From Sphingomonas carotinifaciens (GTDB lineage: Bacteria > Pseudomonadota > Alphaproteobacteria > Sphingomonadales > Sphingomonadaceae), in NCBI RefSeq assembly GCF_009789535.1, contig NZ_WSUT01000005.1:620001-684000 (forward strand): a DNA stretch of 64,000 bases, given 5' to 3'. Below the pieces are notes generated by a model that was not told the DNA's origin, made no database searches, and saw only the letters and a list, made by a program, of their open reading frames with translations. Positions 10,601 through 19,181 of this stretch are shown here, in pieces. The translations under genes and the position numbers were made by a program. The number at the start of each line of letters is the position of its first letter. Position 1 is the first letter of the stretch.

Positions 10601-12330
10601 GCGCGCGCATGTTCGCCCTGCCCCGCTCCAGCTGGGCCGATTACGATGCCTCGCTGATCTCGGAAGGCGGCGGCGTCTTCGCCCGCACCGACAAGCGCAT
10701 TCCCCTCTCGCCCCAGGCGCGCGCCGTGCTCGGGATCACCGCAGAGGCGATGGAGCCCACCGCGCTGATCTCCGCGATCCTGAAGGCACCCGCCGATCTG
10801 CTCTGGTTCGGCGGCATCGGCACCTATGTGAAGGCCGCGTCGGAAAACAACGCCGCGGTCGGCGACCCCGCCAACGACCGGCTGCGCGTCGATGCCGAAC
10901 AACTGCGCGTCACCGCGATCGGCGAGGGCGCCAATCTGGGCGTCACCCAGGCGGCCCGCATCGCCTTTGCCGGCATCGGCGGGCGCATCAACACCGACTT
11001 CATCGACAATTCGGCCGGCGTCGATTGCTCGGATAACGAGGTGAACATCAAGATCGCGCTCAACCGCGAGCTGATCGAGGGGCGGCTTGCCGAGGCGGAT
11101 CGCAACGTCCTGCTCGCCGAGATGACCGACGATGTCGCGCATCTGGTGCTGGAGGATAACCGCCTCCAGACGCTGGCGCTGTCGATCGCGGAGGCGGACG
11201 GCGCCGCCGCGATGCCCAGCTATGTCCGCCTGATCGAGATGTTCGAACAATCCGGCCGCCTCGACCGCGTGGTGGAGGGGCTGGACGCGCCCGACATCCT
11301 GCTGCGCCGCGGGCAGGACGGGCATGGCCTGTCGCGCCCCGAGCTTGCCGTGCTGCTCGCCACCGCCAAGCTGACGCTGCAGGACGCGATCGAGACCGCA
11401 AAGCTCGGCACCGAGCCCGACCTCGCTCCCGACCTCTACGCCGCCTTCCCCCCCGCCATGCGCGCGCGCTTCGCCGACGCCATCGACGCGCACCGCCTGC
11501 GCGGCGAGATCGTCGCCACCAAGCTCGCCAACCGCATCGTCAACCGCCTCGGCATCCTCTTCCCCTTCGAAATCGCGGAGGAAGAAGGGGCCGGCATGGC
11601 GGACATCGCGGCGATGTTCGTGGTGGCCGAGCGTCTGTTCGATCTGCCGACGCTCTGGGCGGAGGTAGAGGCGACCGCGATGCCGGAGGCGGCGCGAATC
11701 GCGCTGTTCGAGGAGATCGCCTTCGTCACTCGCTCGCAGATCGCCGACCTGCTGCGCGTCACGCCGGCGGGCACCACCCCTGGCGCGGCACTCGACCGGC
11801 TGGCGCAGGGTCTTGCGCATCTCGACACGCAGACACCCAGCCTGTTGCTGGAGGAGGCGCGGGCGCAGAGCAGCCGCATTGCAAACGAGCTGGAGGCCAA
11901 GGGCGCACCGACGGCGCTTGTCCGCAAGGTCGTTCGCCTGTTCGAGCTGGACGGTGCCGTCGGCCTTGCCGATCTCGGTCGCCGCCTGTCGCTGGACGAG
12001 GTGGTGCTGGCCCGCGCCTTCACCCGTCTCGGCCAGGCATTGGGTCTGGACTGGGCACAGGCCAATGCCGCGCGCATCACCCCCAGCGATCCGTGGGAGC
12101 GCCTGCTGATCGCCGGTCTGGCCCGCGATTTCCAGCAACTCCGGCTGGAATTCCTCGGCCGCCATGCCGGCATCGATCCGGAGGCGGCGGTGGAACAGTG
12201 GCTGGCCGCCCGTGCCAGCCGCGTCGGCCAGTTCAAGGCGGTGATCGACCGCGCCCGCAACGCTGCCCAGCCCAATGCGGCGATGCTCGCCCAGATCGCG
12301 GGCCAGGCCCGCGTCCTGCTGGGCCGCTGA
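7690..12330 (+). CDS. NAD-specific glutamate dehydrogenase, large (~180 kDa) type
   Basis: A 1,546-residue protein, the expected length of the large bacterial NAD-GDH class (Bac_GDH), which converts glutamate to 2-oxoglutarate and ammonium with NAD. The catalytic core is plain: [20 protein letters not shown] at about residue 755, followed by [17 protein letters not shown] with the substrate lysines, then the dinucleotide-binding part with [19 protein letters not shown] and [13 protein letters not shown]. The long N-terminal region carries the ACT-like regulatory segments of this class, and the C-terminal ~400 residues are helical. The ATG at 7690 was chosen over an in-frame start 33 bases upstream because the sequence before it shows no family similarity. 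It is probably catabolic for glutamate. Confidence 0.95.
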   Translation: [1546 protein letters not shown]

Positions 12331-12417
12331 AACCGGCCGCGTCCCTGTTCCCTGCAAGGGCGGGAACGGGGACGCGGGGGAGCAACGATCTATCGCAGAC
12401 GCCGACGAGCCGGTGGA

Positions 12418-13146
12418 TCAGCCCGCGTCATGCTCCAGGCGGCTGATCGTGGCACATAGTGCATCCGCCCCGCGGCGGTCGTCGCCGAACGGGATGACCG
12501 TCGTGTAGGTCATGCCGTTGCGCTCCAACTGGTAGCGGATTTCCAGAAACGCAGTCTCCACGGTGTGCGTGGTCGAACGCGATCGCCCGCCAAAGGTATA
12601 GCCACCGAACAGCCCGCTGCTCGATGCCCCCCCCCCCAATGTGAAGCGCCCGCCATGGCGCGTATTGGTGATCTGCGTCGCCTCACGCTCGACGCTGACG
12701 TTCGAGATCTGCGACGGGTGCAGCCACAATTCCTCGTAATTGGTCGACCGGTCGATCACCACCAGGTCGCCGCGCTGCGTCACCGCCAGCGCACCCGGCG
12801 CCCCTTGCCACCAGGATCGCCACTGCGACACGGCGGTCGGCACCGCCTGCACCGCGGCGGCGAGCCGGTTGGCGACGCCGCGATAGTGCACCGCGCGCAT
12901 CGACGAAAGAATCACCGCATCGACGATCTTTATGACCACGCCTGCGATCAGGAACATGATGATCCCGCTGAAGAGCGCCTCACCCAGCCTGAAGCTCAAC
13001 AGCGACGACAGCATCGGCAGGCCGACCAGCACCCCCAGGATGGCCAGCGGTACCAGCTTGCTGATCTTTTCGGTCTGTTCGACGCATGCCAGGGCGTCAG
13101 GATAGGATTTCATCCGTGTCGCCGTTGGTGCAACCGCAGTGTTCAT
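12418..13146 (-). CDS. Unrecognised two-TM membrane protein
   Basis: A 242-residue protein, start ATG at 13146 with a strong GGGGGAGG ribosome site five bases before it. Residues ~32-52 (LVPLAILGVLVGLPMLSSLL) and ~58-78 (ALFSGIIMFLIAGVVIKIV) are hydrophobic. The C-terminal ~140 residues are soluble, with beta-like strands, a DLVVIDRSTNYEELWLHPSQ segment, and a Gly/Ser-rich loop (GGGASSSGLFGGYTFGG) of the kind often seen between strands. I do not recognise the family. It faces the glutamate dehydrogenase convergently. Confidence 0.65.
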   Translation of the reverse strand: MNTAVAPTATRMKSYPDALACVEQTEKISKLVPLAILGVLVGLPMLSSLLSFRLGEALFSGIIMFLIAGVVIKIVDAVILSSMRAVHYRGVANRLAAAVQAVPTAVSQWRSWWQGAPGALAVTQRGDLVVIDRSTNYEELWLHPSQISNVSVEREATQITNTRHGGRFTLGGGASSSGLFGGYTFGGRSRSTTHTVETAFLEIRYQLERNGMTYTTVIPFGDDRRGADALCATISRLEHDAG

Positions 13147-13406
13147 CAAAGCCTCCCCCGCATATGATGATCCCTGTGCACCGACTTATCCACGCGCGTT
13201 GAACCCTTGGGCTGGCGTGCAGCCGGGGCATGACGACGAAAACGCAGAAAACGGCTCCGAAAGACTGCGGCAACCCTGCCCGTCTTCATGAAATTTCCGA
13301 GGGAACTCTACGAGATGGTAAAGCAACACTATCGTCGCCACGCTGTGACGCCGTCTGTGTTCGCTGCTGTTCGATAAAGCTGCTTCGCTGCTTCATGGCA
13401 GCGAAC

Positions 13407-13481
13407 TGGAGCGGGCGAAGGGATTCGAACCCTCGACCCCAACCTTGGCAAGGTTGTGCTCTACCCCTGAGCTACGCCCGC
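13407..13481 (-). tRNA. tRNA-Gly (anticodon GCC), CCA encoded
   Basis: The minus strand gives acceptor GCGGGCG, D arm AGCTCAGGGGTAGAGC, anticodon arm AACCTTGCCAAGGTT with GCC, T arm GAGGGTTCGAATCCCTT, and CGCCCGC plus TCCA. All stems pair. GCC reads GGC and GGT glycine codons. Confidence 0.97.
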
Positions 13482-13592
13482 TCTGGCGTTCCGACCGGCG
13501 ATGTTCCGGTGGGGTGGGCGGGCTATTAGCCGTGGGTTTTGAGTGTGGCAACCCCATTGTTGAACTTTTGTGGCTTGGCGAATGGATCAATA

Positions 13593-13607
13593 GAACATTA
13601 CAAGAAC
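13593..13607 (+). promoter_or_regulatory. LexA operator before imuA
   Basis: The sequence GAACATTACAAGAAC is a perfect GAAC-N7-GAAC direct repeat, the reverse complement of the alphaproteobacterial LexA box GTTC-N7-GTTC. It ends only four bases before the GTG start of imuA, so bound LexA would cover the translation start region. This implies a very short or absent 5' leader. A possible -35 (TTGAAC) lies at 13560-13565. Confidence 0.88.
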
Positions 13608-13611
13608 ATAC

Positions 13612-14373
13612 GTGACCGACTCCGCCGCCCTTATCGCCCATCTGCGGCAACTAGCCAACGCCTCTTCCCATGAGGCGGCGGAGGCCGAGGCGCCGGATGC
13701 CTGGCTGGCGGACGGGCTGGCAAAGGGCCAGCTGCATGAAATCTTTGCCGTCGACGACGCCGACGGGGCCTGCGCGGCGGGCTTTGCGGTTGCGCTGACC
13801 CTGGCGGCGCGCGGCACGCCGCTGCTGTGGTTGCGCAACCAGGATACGGAGCGTGCCGCCGGGCGGCTGCACGGACCCGGGCTGATCGAGATGGGGCTGA
13901 ACCCTGCCGCGCTGGTGCTGGCGGTGGTGGAGGACGATGCGGCCTTGCTCCGCGCCGCCGCCGATGCCGCGCGCTGCCCCGGCCTTGCGACGCTGATCGT
14001 GGAAGGTCGGGGCCGGATGCCCGGATACGACCTGACCGCGACGCGCCGGTTGATGCTGGCAGCCGAAGTGTCAGGCGTCACCATCCTGGCCCTGCGCGTC
14101 GATGCCGAACCCAGCCCCACCGCCGCGGCGACGCGCTGGGGGGTGACGCCGGCCCTGTCCGCCCGGCTGGAGGCGGACGCCCCCGGCGCCCCCGCTTTCG
14201 ATGTGGAATTGCTGCGCCGACGTCGGGGGCCTGCCGGCACCCGCTGGCGCGTGGAGTGGAACCGTGACACGCAAAGCTTCGATCCCGCGCCGCTATCTGG
14301 CGCTTCACTTCCCCTGGGTGTCGATCGAGCGGCTGCGCGGATGCCGCCCGCACCTGTTCGTCGGCCGCGATGA
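13612..14373 (+). CDS. imuA: ImuA, RecA-like accessory protein of SOS mutagenesis
   Basis: A 253-residue protein starting with GTG four bases after a LexA operator. It matches ImuA in size, gene order (imuA-imuB-dnaE2) and motifs: WLADGLAKGQLHEIFA near the N terminus, PLLWLRNQDTERAAGRLHGPGL, and the TRRLMLAAEVSGVTILALR strand. It has the RecA-like fold of the family but no recognisable Walker A P-loop, as expected for ImuA. With ImuB and DnaE2 it performs damage-induced translesion synthesis. Its end overlaps imuB by 110 bases, so the two are translated from the same message in different frames. Confidence 0.92.
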   Translation: MTDSAALIAHLRQLANASSHEAAEAEAPDAWLADGLAKGQLHEIFAVDDADGACAAGFAVALTLAARGTPLLWLRNQDTERAAGRLHGPGLIEMGLNPAALVLAVVEDDAALLRAAADAARCPGLATLIVEGRGRMPGYDLTATRRLMLAAEVSGVTILALRVDAEPSPTAAATRWGVTPALSARLEADAPGAPAFDVELLRRRRGPAGTRWRVEWNRDTQSFDPAPLSGASLPLGVDRAAARMPPAPVRRPR

Positions 14374-15817
14374 GGCACCCGTCGCCTTTGTGGAAACGCT
14401 GGGCAATGCCGTGCGCCTCGCCGCGCTGGATCGCACCGCCACGTCGCTGGGTCTGCGTCCCGGACTGACGCTGGCCGATGCCCGCGCCCGCGTGCCCGAG
14501 CTGGAGGTGTTTCCCCACGACCCGCATGCCGATCTGGAATGGCTGGAACGGCTGGCGGACGGTTGCGCGCGCTACACGCCGTCGATCGCGCTCGACCCGC
14601 CGCATGGGCTGATCCTCGACATCGCCGGCTGCACCCACGCCTTTGAGGGCGAGCGGCGGCTTGCACTGGATGTGGAGGAGCGGATGGCCCGTCGCGGCAT
14701 CCTGGTGCGCCACGCATTCGGCGATACGCCGGAGGCGGCACGCGCACTCGCCCGCCATGCCGGCGGCCCGGCGCCGGACGAGGCGCGCGCGATCCGCCGC
14801 CTGCCCGTCGCCGCGCTCGAACTGGATGACGATGCGACCGCGGCGCTGGTCGCGGCCGGGCTGAAGCTGGTCGGTGACGTCATGGCGCGCCCGCTGTCCG
14901 CCATCGCCGCGCGCTTCGGGGCGGATGCGGCAACCGCGATCCGCCGGCTGGCGGGCGAGGCGGAGAGCCCGCTCACCGTCCGCCGGACCGTCGCCCCCAT
15001 CAAGGTCGAACACCGCTTTGCCGAACCGATCGCCCGGACCGAGGATGTGCTGAGCGTGATCGGCGACCTTGTGGCGGAGGCGGGCCGTTATCTGGAGGAA
15101 CGCCACCAGGGCGGTCGCCGGTGGGAGGTGCGGCTGTTCCGCGCCGATGGGCAGGTGCAACGGCTGCGCATCGAAACGGGGCAGCCGACACGCGACCCGG
15201 CACTGCTGCTCCGCCTGTTTCGCGAGCGGATCGATGCGCTCGCCGATCCGCTCGATCCCGGTTTCGGCTATGACCTGATCCAGCTCGACGTCGCGCTTGC
15301 AGAACGCCTGGATGCCAGTCAGTTACGGCTGGAGGGGGGTGCCGTGCAGGCCGGCGAGGTGGCAGCGCTGGTCGACCGGCTCAGCACCCGCCTCGGCCGC
15401 AGCCGCGTACGCCGCATCGCCCCCCGCAACAGCCACATCCCCGAACAGGCCGAACTCCTGCTCGCCGCCGCCGCCCCCACCCCGCCCGACACCGGCTGGC
15501 TCACCCCCGACCCCGGCGAGCCCCCCCTACGCCCCATCTACCTCTTCGACCCCCCCCAACCCATCCAAACCCTCGCCGCCGAAACACCCGACGGCCCCCC
15601 CGCCCGCTTTCGGTGGGGGCGGCGGTTGCATGATGTGGCGCGGGCCGAGGGACCGGAGCGGATAGCGGGCGAGTGGTGGCGCCGGCAGCAGGCGATCCCG
15701 ACGCGCGATTATTACCGTGTGGAGGATGTGCGCGGCCGTCGCTTCTGGATCTTCCGCCATGGTCTTTACAGCGAAACCGAACGCCCCCGCTGGTACGTGC
15801 ACGGCCTGTTTGCATGA
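14264..15817 (+). CDS. imuB: ImuB, catalytically dead Y-family polymerase homologue
   Basis: 517 residues from GTG (VTRKASIPRRYLALHFPW). Active Y-family polymerases have a D-x-D near the N terminus; here the equivalent stretch is ALHFPWVSIERL, with no acidic residue. The LILDIAGCTHAFEGE segment replaces the usual S-x-D-E site, so the protein is expected to be inactive as a polymerase and to act as the adaptor linking DnaE2 to the beta clamp. A Y-family little-finger region follows at about residues 240-360 (VEHRFAEPIARTEDVLSVIG). The C terminus includes DYYRVEDVRGRRFWIFR and YVHGLFA, typical of ImuB. It is located inside the SOS cassette and shares an ATGA overlap with dnaE2. Confidence 0.93.
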   Translation: MTRKASIPRRYLALHFPWVSIERLRGCRPHLFVGRDEAPVAFVETLGNAVRLAALDRTATSLGLRPGLTLADARARVPELEVFPHDPHADLEWLERLADGCARYTPSIALDPPHGLILDIAGCTHAFEGERRLALDVEERMARRGILVRHAFGDTPEAARALARHAGGPAPDEARAIRRLPVAALELDDDATAALVAAGLKLVGDVMARPLSAIAARFGADAATAIRRLAGEAESPLTVRRTVAPIKVEHRFAEPIARTEDVLSVIGDLVAEAGRYLEERHQGGRRWEVRLFRADGQVQRLRIETGQPTRDPALLLRLFRERIDALADPLDPGFGYDLIQLDVALAERLDASQLRLEGGAVQAGEVAALVDRLSTRLGRSRVRRIAPRNSHIPEQAELLLAAAAPTPPDTGWLTPDPGEPPLRPIYLFDPPQPIQTLAAETPDGPPARFRWGRRLHDVARAEGPERIAGEWWRRQQAIPTRDYYRVEDVRGRRFWIFRHGLYSETERPRWYVHGLFA

Positions 15818-18800
15818 CACCCGACCCGCCCCGCTTTGCCGAACTGGTCGCGGCGACGAACTTCTCATTCCTGGACGGGGCTTCCCATCCCAGCGACATG
15901 GTGATGCAGGCGGTCGCACTGGAGCATGCCGGGATCGGGATCGCCGATCGCAACACCGTGGCAGGAGTAGTGCGCGCCTATGATGCGCTATGCCAGGCAC
16001 AGCGTCGGGTAAAGGATGACGGCCTGCCGCCGCTTTCCTTCAAACTGGCCGTGGGTGCACGGCTCGTCTTCACTGATGGTACGCAAGACATCGTCATCTA
16101 TCCGGCCAATCGTGCCGGATGGGGCCGCCTGACGCGGCTGCTGTCGCAAGGCAATCGCCGTGCACACAAAGGCGGATGCATCCTGGGCTTTGACGATCTG
16201 CGCCGCCACCTAGGCGATCTGTTGCTGATCGTCCTGCCAACCAGCAGTGCCCGGCCGGTGGAGCCGATGCCGGGCGCGATGCTGCCCCCGGATCGTGGCG
16301 ACCCCAGCCTTGCCGCGACGCTCAGCATGCTGGCATCGCTGGCACCCGGCCATGTCTGGTTGGGTGTATCCATGCCCAGGGCCGGTGCCGATCGACGCCG
16401 CCTGAGGCGTCATGCCCGCTTGGCGGCCTCTCTTGGCGTGCCGCTGCTCGCCACCGGCGATGTCCGCTATGCGCAGGCCGAGGATCGTGCCCTGCACGAC
16501 ATCGTCACCTGCATCCGCGAAGGACGATCGATCCAGACATCGGGACGCCTGCTTGCCGCCAATGGCGAGCGTTATCTGAAGCCGGCATCCGAAATGGCCC
16601 GGCTCTTCGCGGATCAGCAGGAGGCGTTGGCGGAAAGCCTGTTGTTGCTGGACCGGATGGAATTTTCGCTCGACCAGCTACGCTACGAGTATCCGCACGA
16701 GCCGGTGCCGCCGGGCTGGAAAGCGCAGGACTGGCTGGAACATGTCGCCTGGCAACATGCCATCGACCGCTATGACGGCTATGTTCCCGATCGCATCGTT
16801 ACGCTGTTACGCGACGAGTTCGCCCTGATCCATGCACGCGAATATGCGCATTACTTCCTGACGGTCTACGACCTGGTCCGCTTTGCCCGTGCGCTCGATC
16901 CGCCGATCCTGTGCCAGGGACGCGGATCGGCGGCCAATTCCGCGGTCTGCTTCCTGTTGGGCGTCACTTCGGTCGATCCGATGCGGCACGACCTGCTGTT
17001 CTCGCGCTTCGTCTCGGCCGAGCGTGACGAGCCGCCCGATATCGACATTGATTTCGAACATGAACGGCGCGAGGATGTGATCCAGCACATCTATACGCGC
17101 TACGGTCGCCACCGCGCAGCGATCGCAGCAACGGTTATCCACTACCGTCCCAAAAGCGCGGTGCGCGAAGCCGGCAAGGCGCTGGGTTTGACCGAGGATG
17201 TGACGCAGCGGCTGACCAGCACCGTTTGGGGCAGCTTCGCCGACCATTTCGAGGAGAAGCGTTTTCGCGAAACCGGCTTCAGCCTCGACAATCCCGAGAT
17301 TGCACGGTTGCGCATGGTGGTCGATCGCCTGCTGACGTTCCCGCGCCACCTGTCGCAACATGTCGGCGGTTTTGTGCTCACCCAAGGACGTCTGGACGAA
17401 ACCGTGCCGATCCACAACGGTGCGATGGAGGGTCGCACCTTTATCGAATGGGACAAGGACGACATCGACGTACTTGGCCTGATGAAGGTGGATATTCTGG
17501 CACTCGGCATGCTGACCTGCATCCGCAAGGCATTCGACCTGATGGAACGCCACGGCCTGGGTCGCCCGCACCTGGACGATGTCGCGATGGATGAAGATCC
17601 ACGCGTGTACCAGATGCTGCAAAAGGGCGACAGCATCGGCGTGTTCCAGGTGGAAAGCCGTGCGCAGATCAACATGCTGCCCCGGTTGAAACCGGAAAAG
17701 CTCTACGATCTGGTGGTACAGGTGGCGATCGTCCGCCCCGGCCCGATCGAGGGCGACATGGTGCACCCCTATCTGCGGCGGCGCGCCAAAAAAGAGGCGG
17801 TCATCTTCCCCTCCCCCGATCCGCGACACGGGCCAGCCAACGAGCTGCACGCCCTGCTCGGCGAAACCTATGGCGTGCCGTTGTTTCAGGAACAGGCGAT
17901 GAAGCTGGCTATCGTCGCGGCAAAATTCACCCCGGACGAGGCGAACCAGCTTCGCAAGGCGATGGCGACGTTCCGTCATGTCGGCGGCATGCACGATTTC
18001 CACCGCAAGCTGGTCGAAGGCATGGTGAACCGCGGCTATCCCCGCGACTTTGCCGAACGCTGCTACAAGCAGATCGAAGGGTTCGGCTCCTACGGCTTTC
18101 CCGAAAGCCATGCCCTGTCCTTCGCGCGGCTGGTCTATGTCTCGTCATGGATCAAATGCTTCCATCCGGCGGTGTTCGCCTGTGCGATCCTCAACTCGCA
18201 GCCGATGGGTTTCTACGCGCCGGCCCAACTGGTTCGCGATGCGATCCAGCATGGGGTTAAGGTCCACCCGGTCGATGTGAACGCCAGCGCGTGGGACAAC
18301 ACACTCGAAGACTTCGCGCTCCGCCTGGGTTTCCGCCAGATCGACGGGTTCCGCGAAGCCTGGGCGGCACAGATCGTCGCGCATGCCCCCTATGCCGCGA
18401 TCGAGGATCTCGCCGCGCGCGCCGGCCTGCCGCAACGCGCCCTGACCCTGCTCGCGGATGCCGATGCCTATCGCTCGCTGGGCCGCGATCGCCGTACCGG
18501 CCTGTGGGAGGCGCGCCGCACGCCACCCAGGCAGCTTCCCCTCTTCGCCGCGATGGAGGCGCCCGAACTCGCCCCCGAACCCGATGCGAAGCTGCCGCCC
18601 ATGCCCCTCGCCGAGCAGGTCGCGAACGACTATCGCGCCACCCGCCTCTCGCTCAAAGGACATCCGATGGCGTTCCTCCGCCCGCTTTTCGCGGCCGAGG
18701 GGGTGCTGTCCTGCCGCGATGCGGAGGCGATGCGCGATGGCACCCGCGCCCGGGTGGCCGGCGTGGTCCTGGTCCGCCAGCGCCCCGGCAAGGGCAATGC

Positions 18801-19134
18801 GATATTCGTCACGATCGAGGATGAGACGGGGATCGTCAATGCGCTGATGTGGGCGCGTGATTTCGAGGCGAACCGGCGTGCGGTGATGGCGGCGCGGCTG
18901 ATGGTGCTGCACGGGGTGATCCAGCGTAGCGAGGAAGGGGTGATCCACCTGATGACGGTGCGGGTCGACGATCGCAGCGACGAGCTTGCCCGCCTGTCCG
19001 ACGGCCAGCCGATGACGCCGCCGATCGCCCGCGCCGACGGCGTGCTGCGCCCGGTCTATACGCGCAGCCCCGACCCGCGCGCCGCCCATCCCCGCGATGC
19101 CCGTCTCTTGCCGAAGTCGCGGGACTTCCATTGA
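15814..19134 (+). CDS. dnaE2: Error-prone DNA polymerase III alpha-like DnaE2 (ImuC)
   Basis: A 1,106-residue C-family polymerase, the normal DnaE2 length. The ATG overlaps the imuB stop (ATGA), which sets the start. An N-terminal PHP domain begins with FAELVAATNFSFLDGASHP; the palm carries EPPDIDIDFEHERREDV at about residue 405 with the catalytic aspartates, plus LCQGRGSAANSAVCF and FESYGFPESHA-type finger sequence (GFGSYGFPESHALSFARLV). An OB fold near residue 980 (VAGVVLVRQRPGKGNAIF) ends the protein. It performs translesion synthesis with ImuA and ImuB during the SOS response. Confidence 0.96.
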   Translation: MTPDPPRFAELVAATNFSFLDGASHPSDMVMQAVALEHAGIGIADRNTVAGVVRAYDALCQAQRRVKDDGLPPLSFKLAVGARLVFTDGTQDIVIYPANRAGWGRLTRLLSQGNRRAHKGGCILGFDDLRRHLGDLLLIVLPTSSARPVEPMPGAMLPPDRGDPSLAATLSMLASLAPGHVWLGVSMPRAGADRRRLRRHARLAASLGVPLLATGDVRYAQAEDRALHDIVTCIREGRSIQTSGRLLAANGERYLKPASEMARLFADQQEALAESLLLLDRMEFSLDQLRYEYPHEPVPPGWKAQDWLEHVAWQHAIDRYDGYVPDRIVTLLRDEFALIHAREYAHYFLTVYDLVRFARALDPPILCQGRGSAANSAVCFLLGVTSVDPMRHDLLFSRFVSAERDEPPDIDIDFEHERREDVIQHIYTRYGRHRAAIAATVIHYRPKSAVREAGKALGLTEDVTQRLTSTVWGSFADHFEEKRFRETGFSLDNPEIARLRMVVDRLLTFPRHLSQHVGGFVLTQGRLDETVPIHNGAMEGRTFIEWDKDDIDVLGLMKVDILALGMLTCIRKAFDLMERHGLGRPHLDDVAMDEDPRVYQMLQKGDSIGVFQVESRAQINMLPRLKPEKLYDLVVQVAIVRPGPIEGDMVHPYLRRRAKKEAVIFPSPDPRHGPANELHALLGETYGVPLFQEQAMKLAIVAAKFTPDEANQLRKAMATFRHVGGMHDFHRKLVEGMVNRGYPRDFAERCYKQIEGFGSYGFPESHALSFARLVYVSSWIKCFHPAVFACAILNSQPMGFYAPAQLVRDAIQHGVKVHPVDVNASAWDNTLEDFALRLGFRQIDGFREAWAAQIVAHAPYAAIEDLAARAGLPQRALTLLADADAYRSLGRDRRTGLWEARRTPPRQLPLFAAMEAPELAPEPDAKLPPMPLAEQVANDYRATRLSLKGHPMAFLRPLFAAEGVLSCRDAEAMRDGTRARVAGVVLVRQRPGKGNAIFVTIEDETGIVNALMWARDFEANRRAVMAARLMVLHGVIQRSEEGVIHLMTVRVDDRSDELARLSDGQPMTPPIARADGVLRPVYTRSPDPRAAHPRDARLLPKSRDFH

Positions 19135-19181
19135 TCGCACGAAGCGCCCACATAGGCGCACAAGAAGAATAGGAGTTGCAC

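Noticed and set aside
13186..13194. TTATCCACG, one mismatch from a DnaA box
   Set aside because: Single occurrence; no cluster, AT-rich segment or dnaA nearby, so not an origin.
13355..13375. GTTC-GCTGCT-GTTC resembling a LexA box
   Set aside because: The spacer is six bases, not seven, and no SOS gene follows it; it precedes tRNA-Gly.
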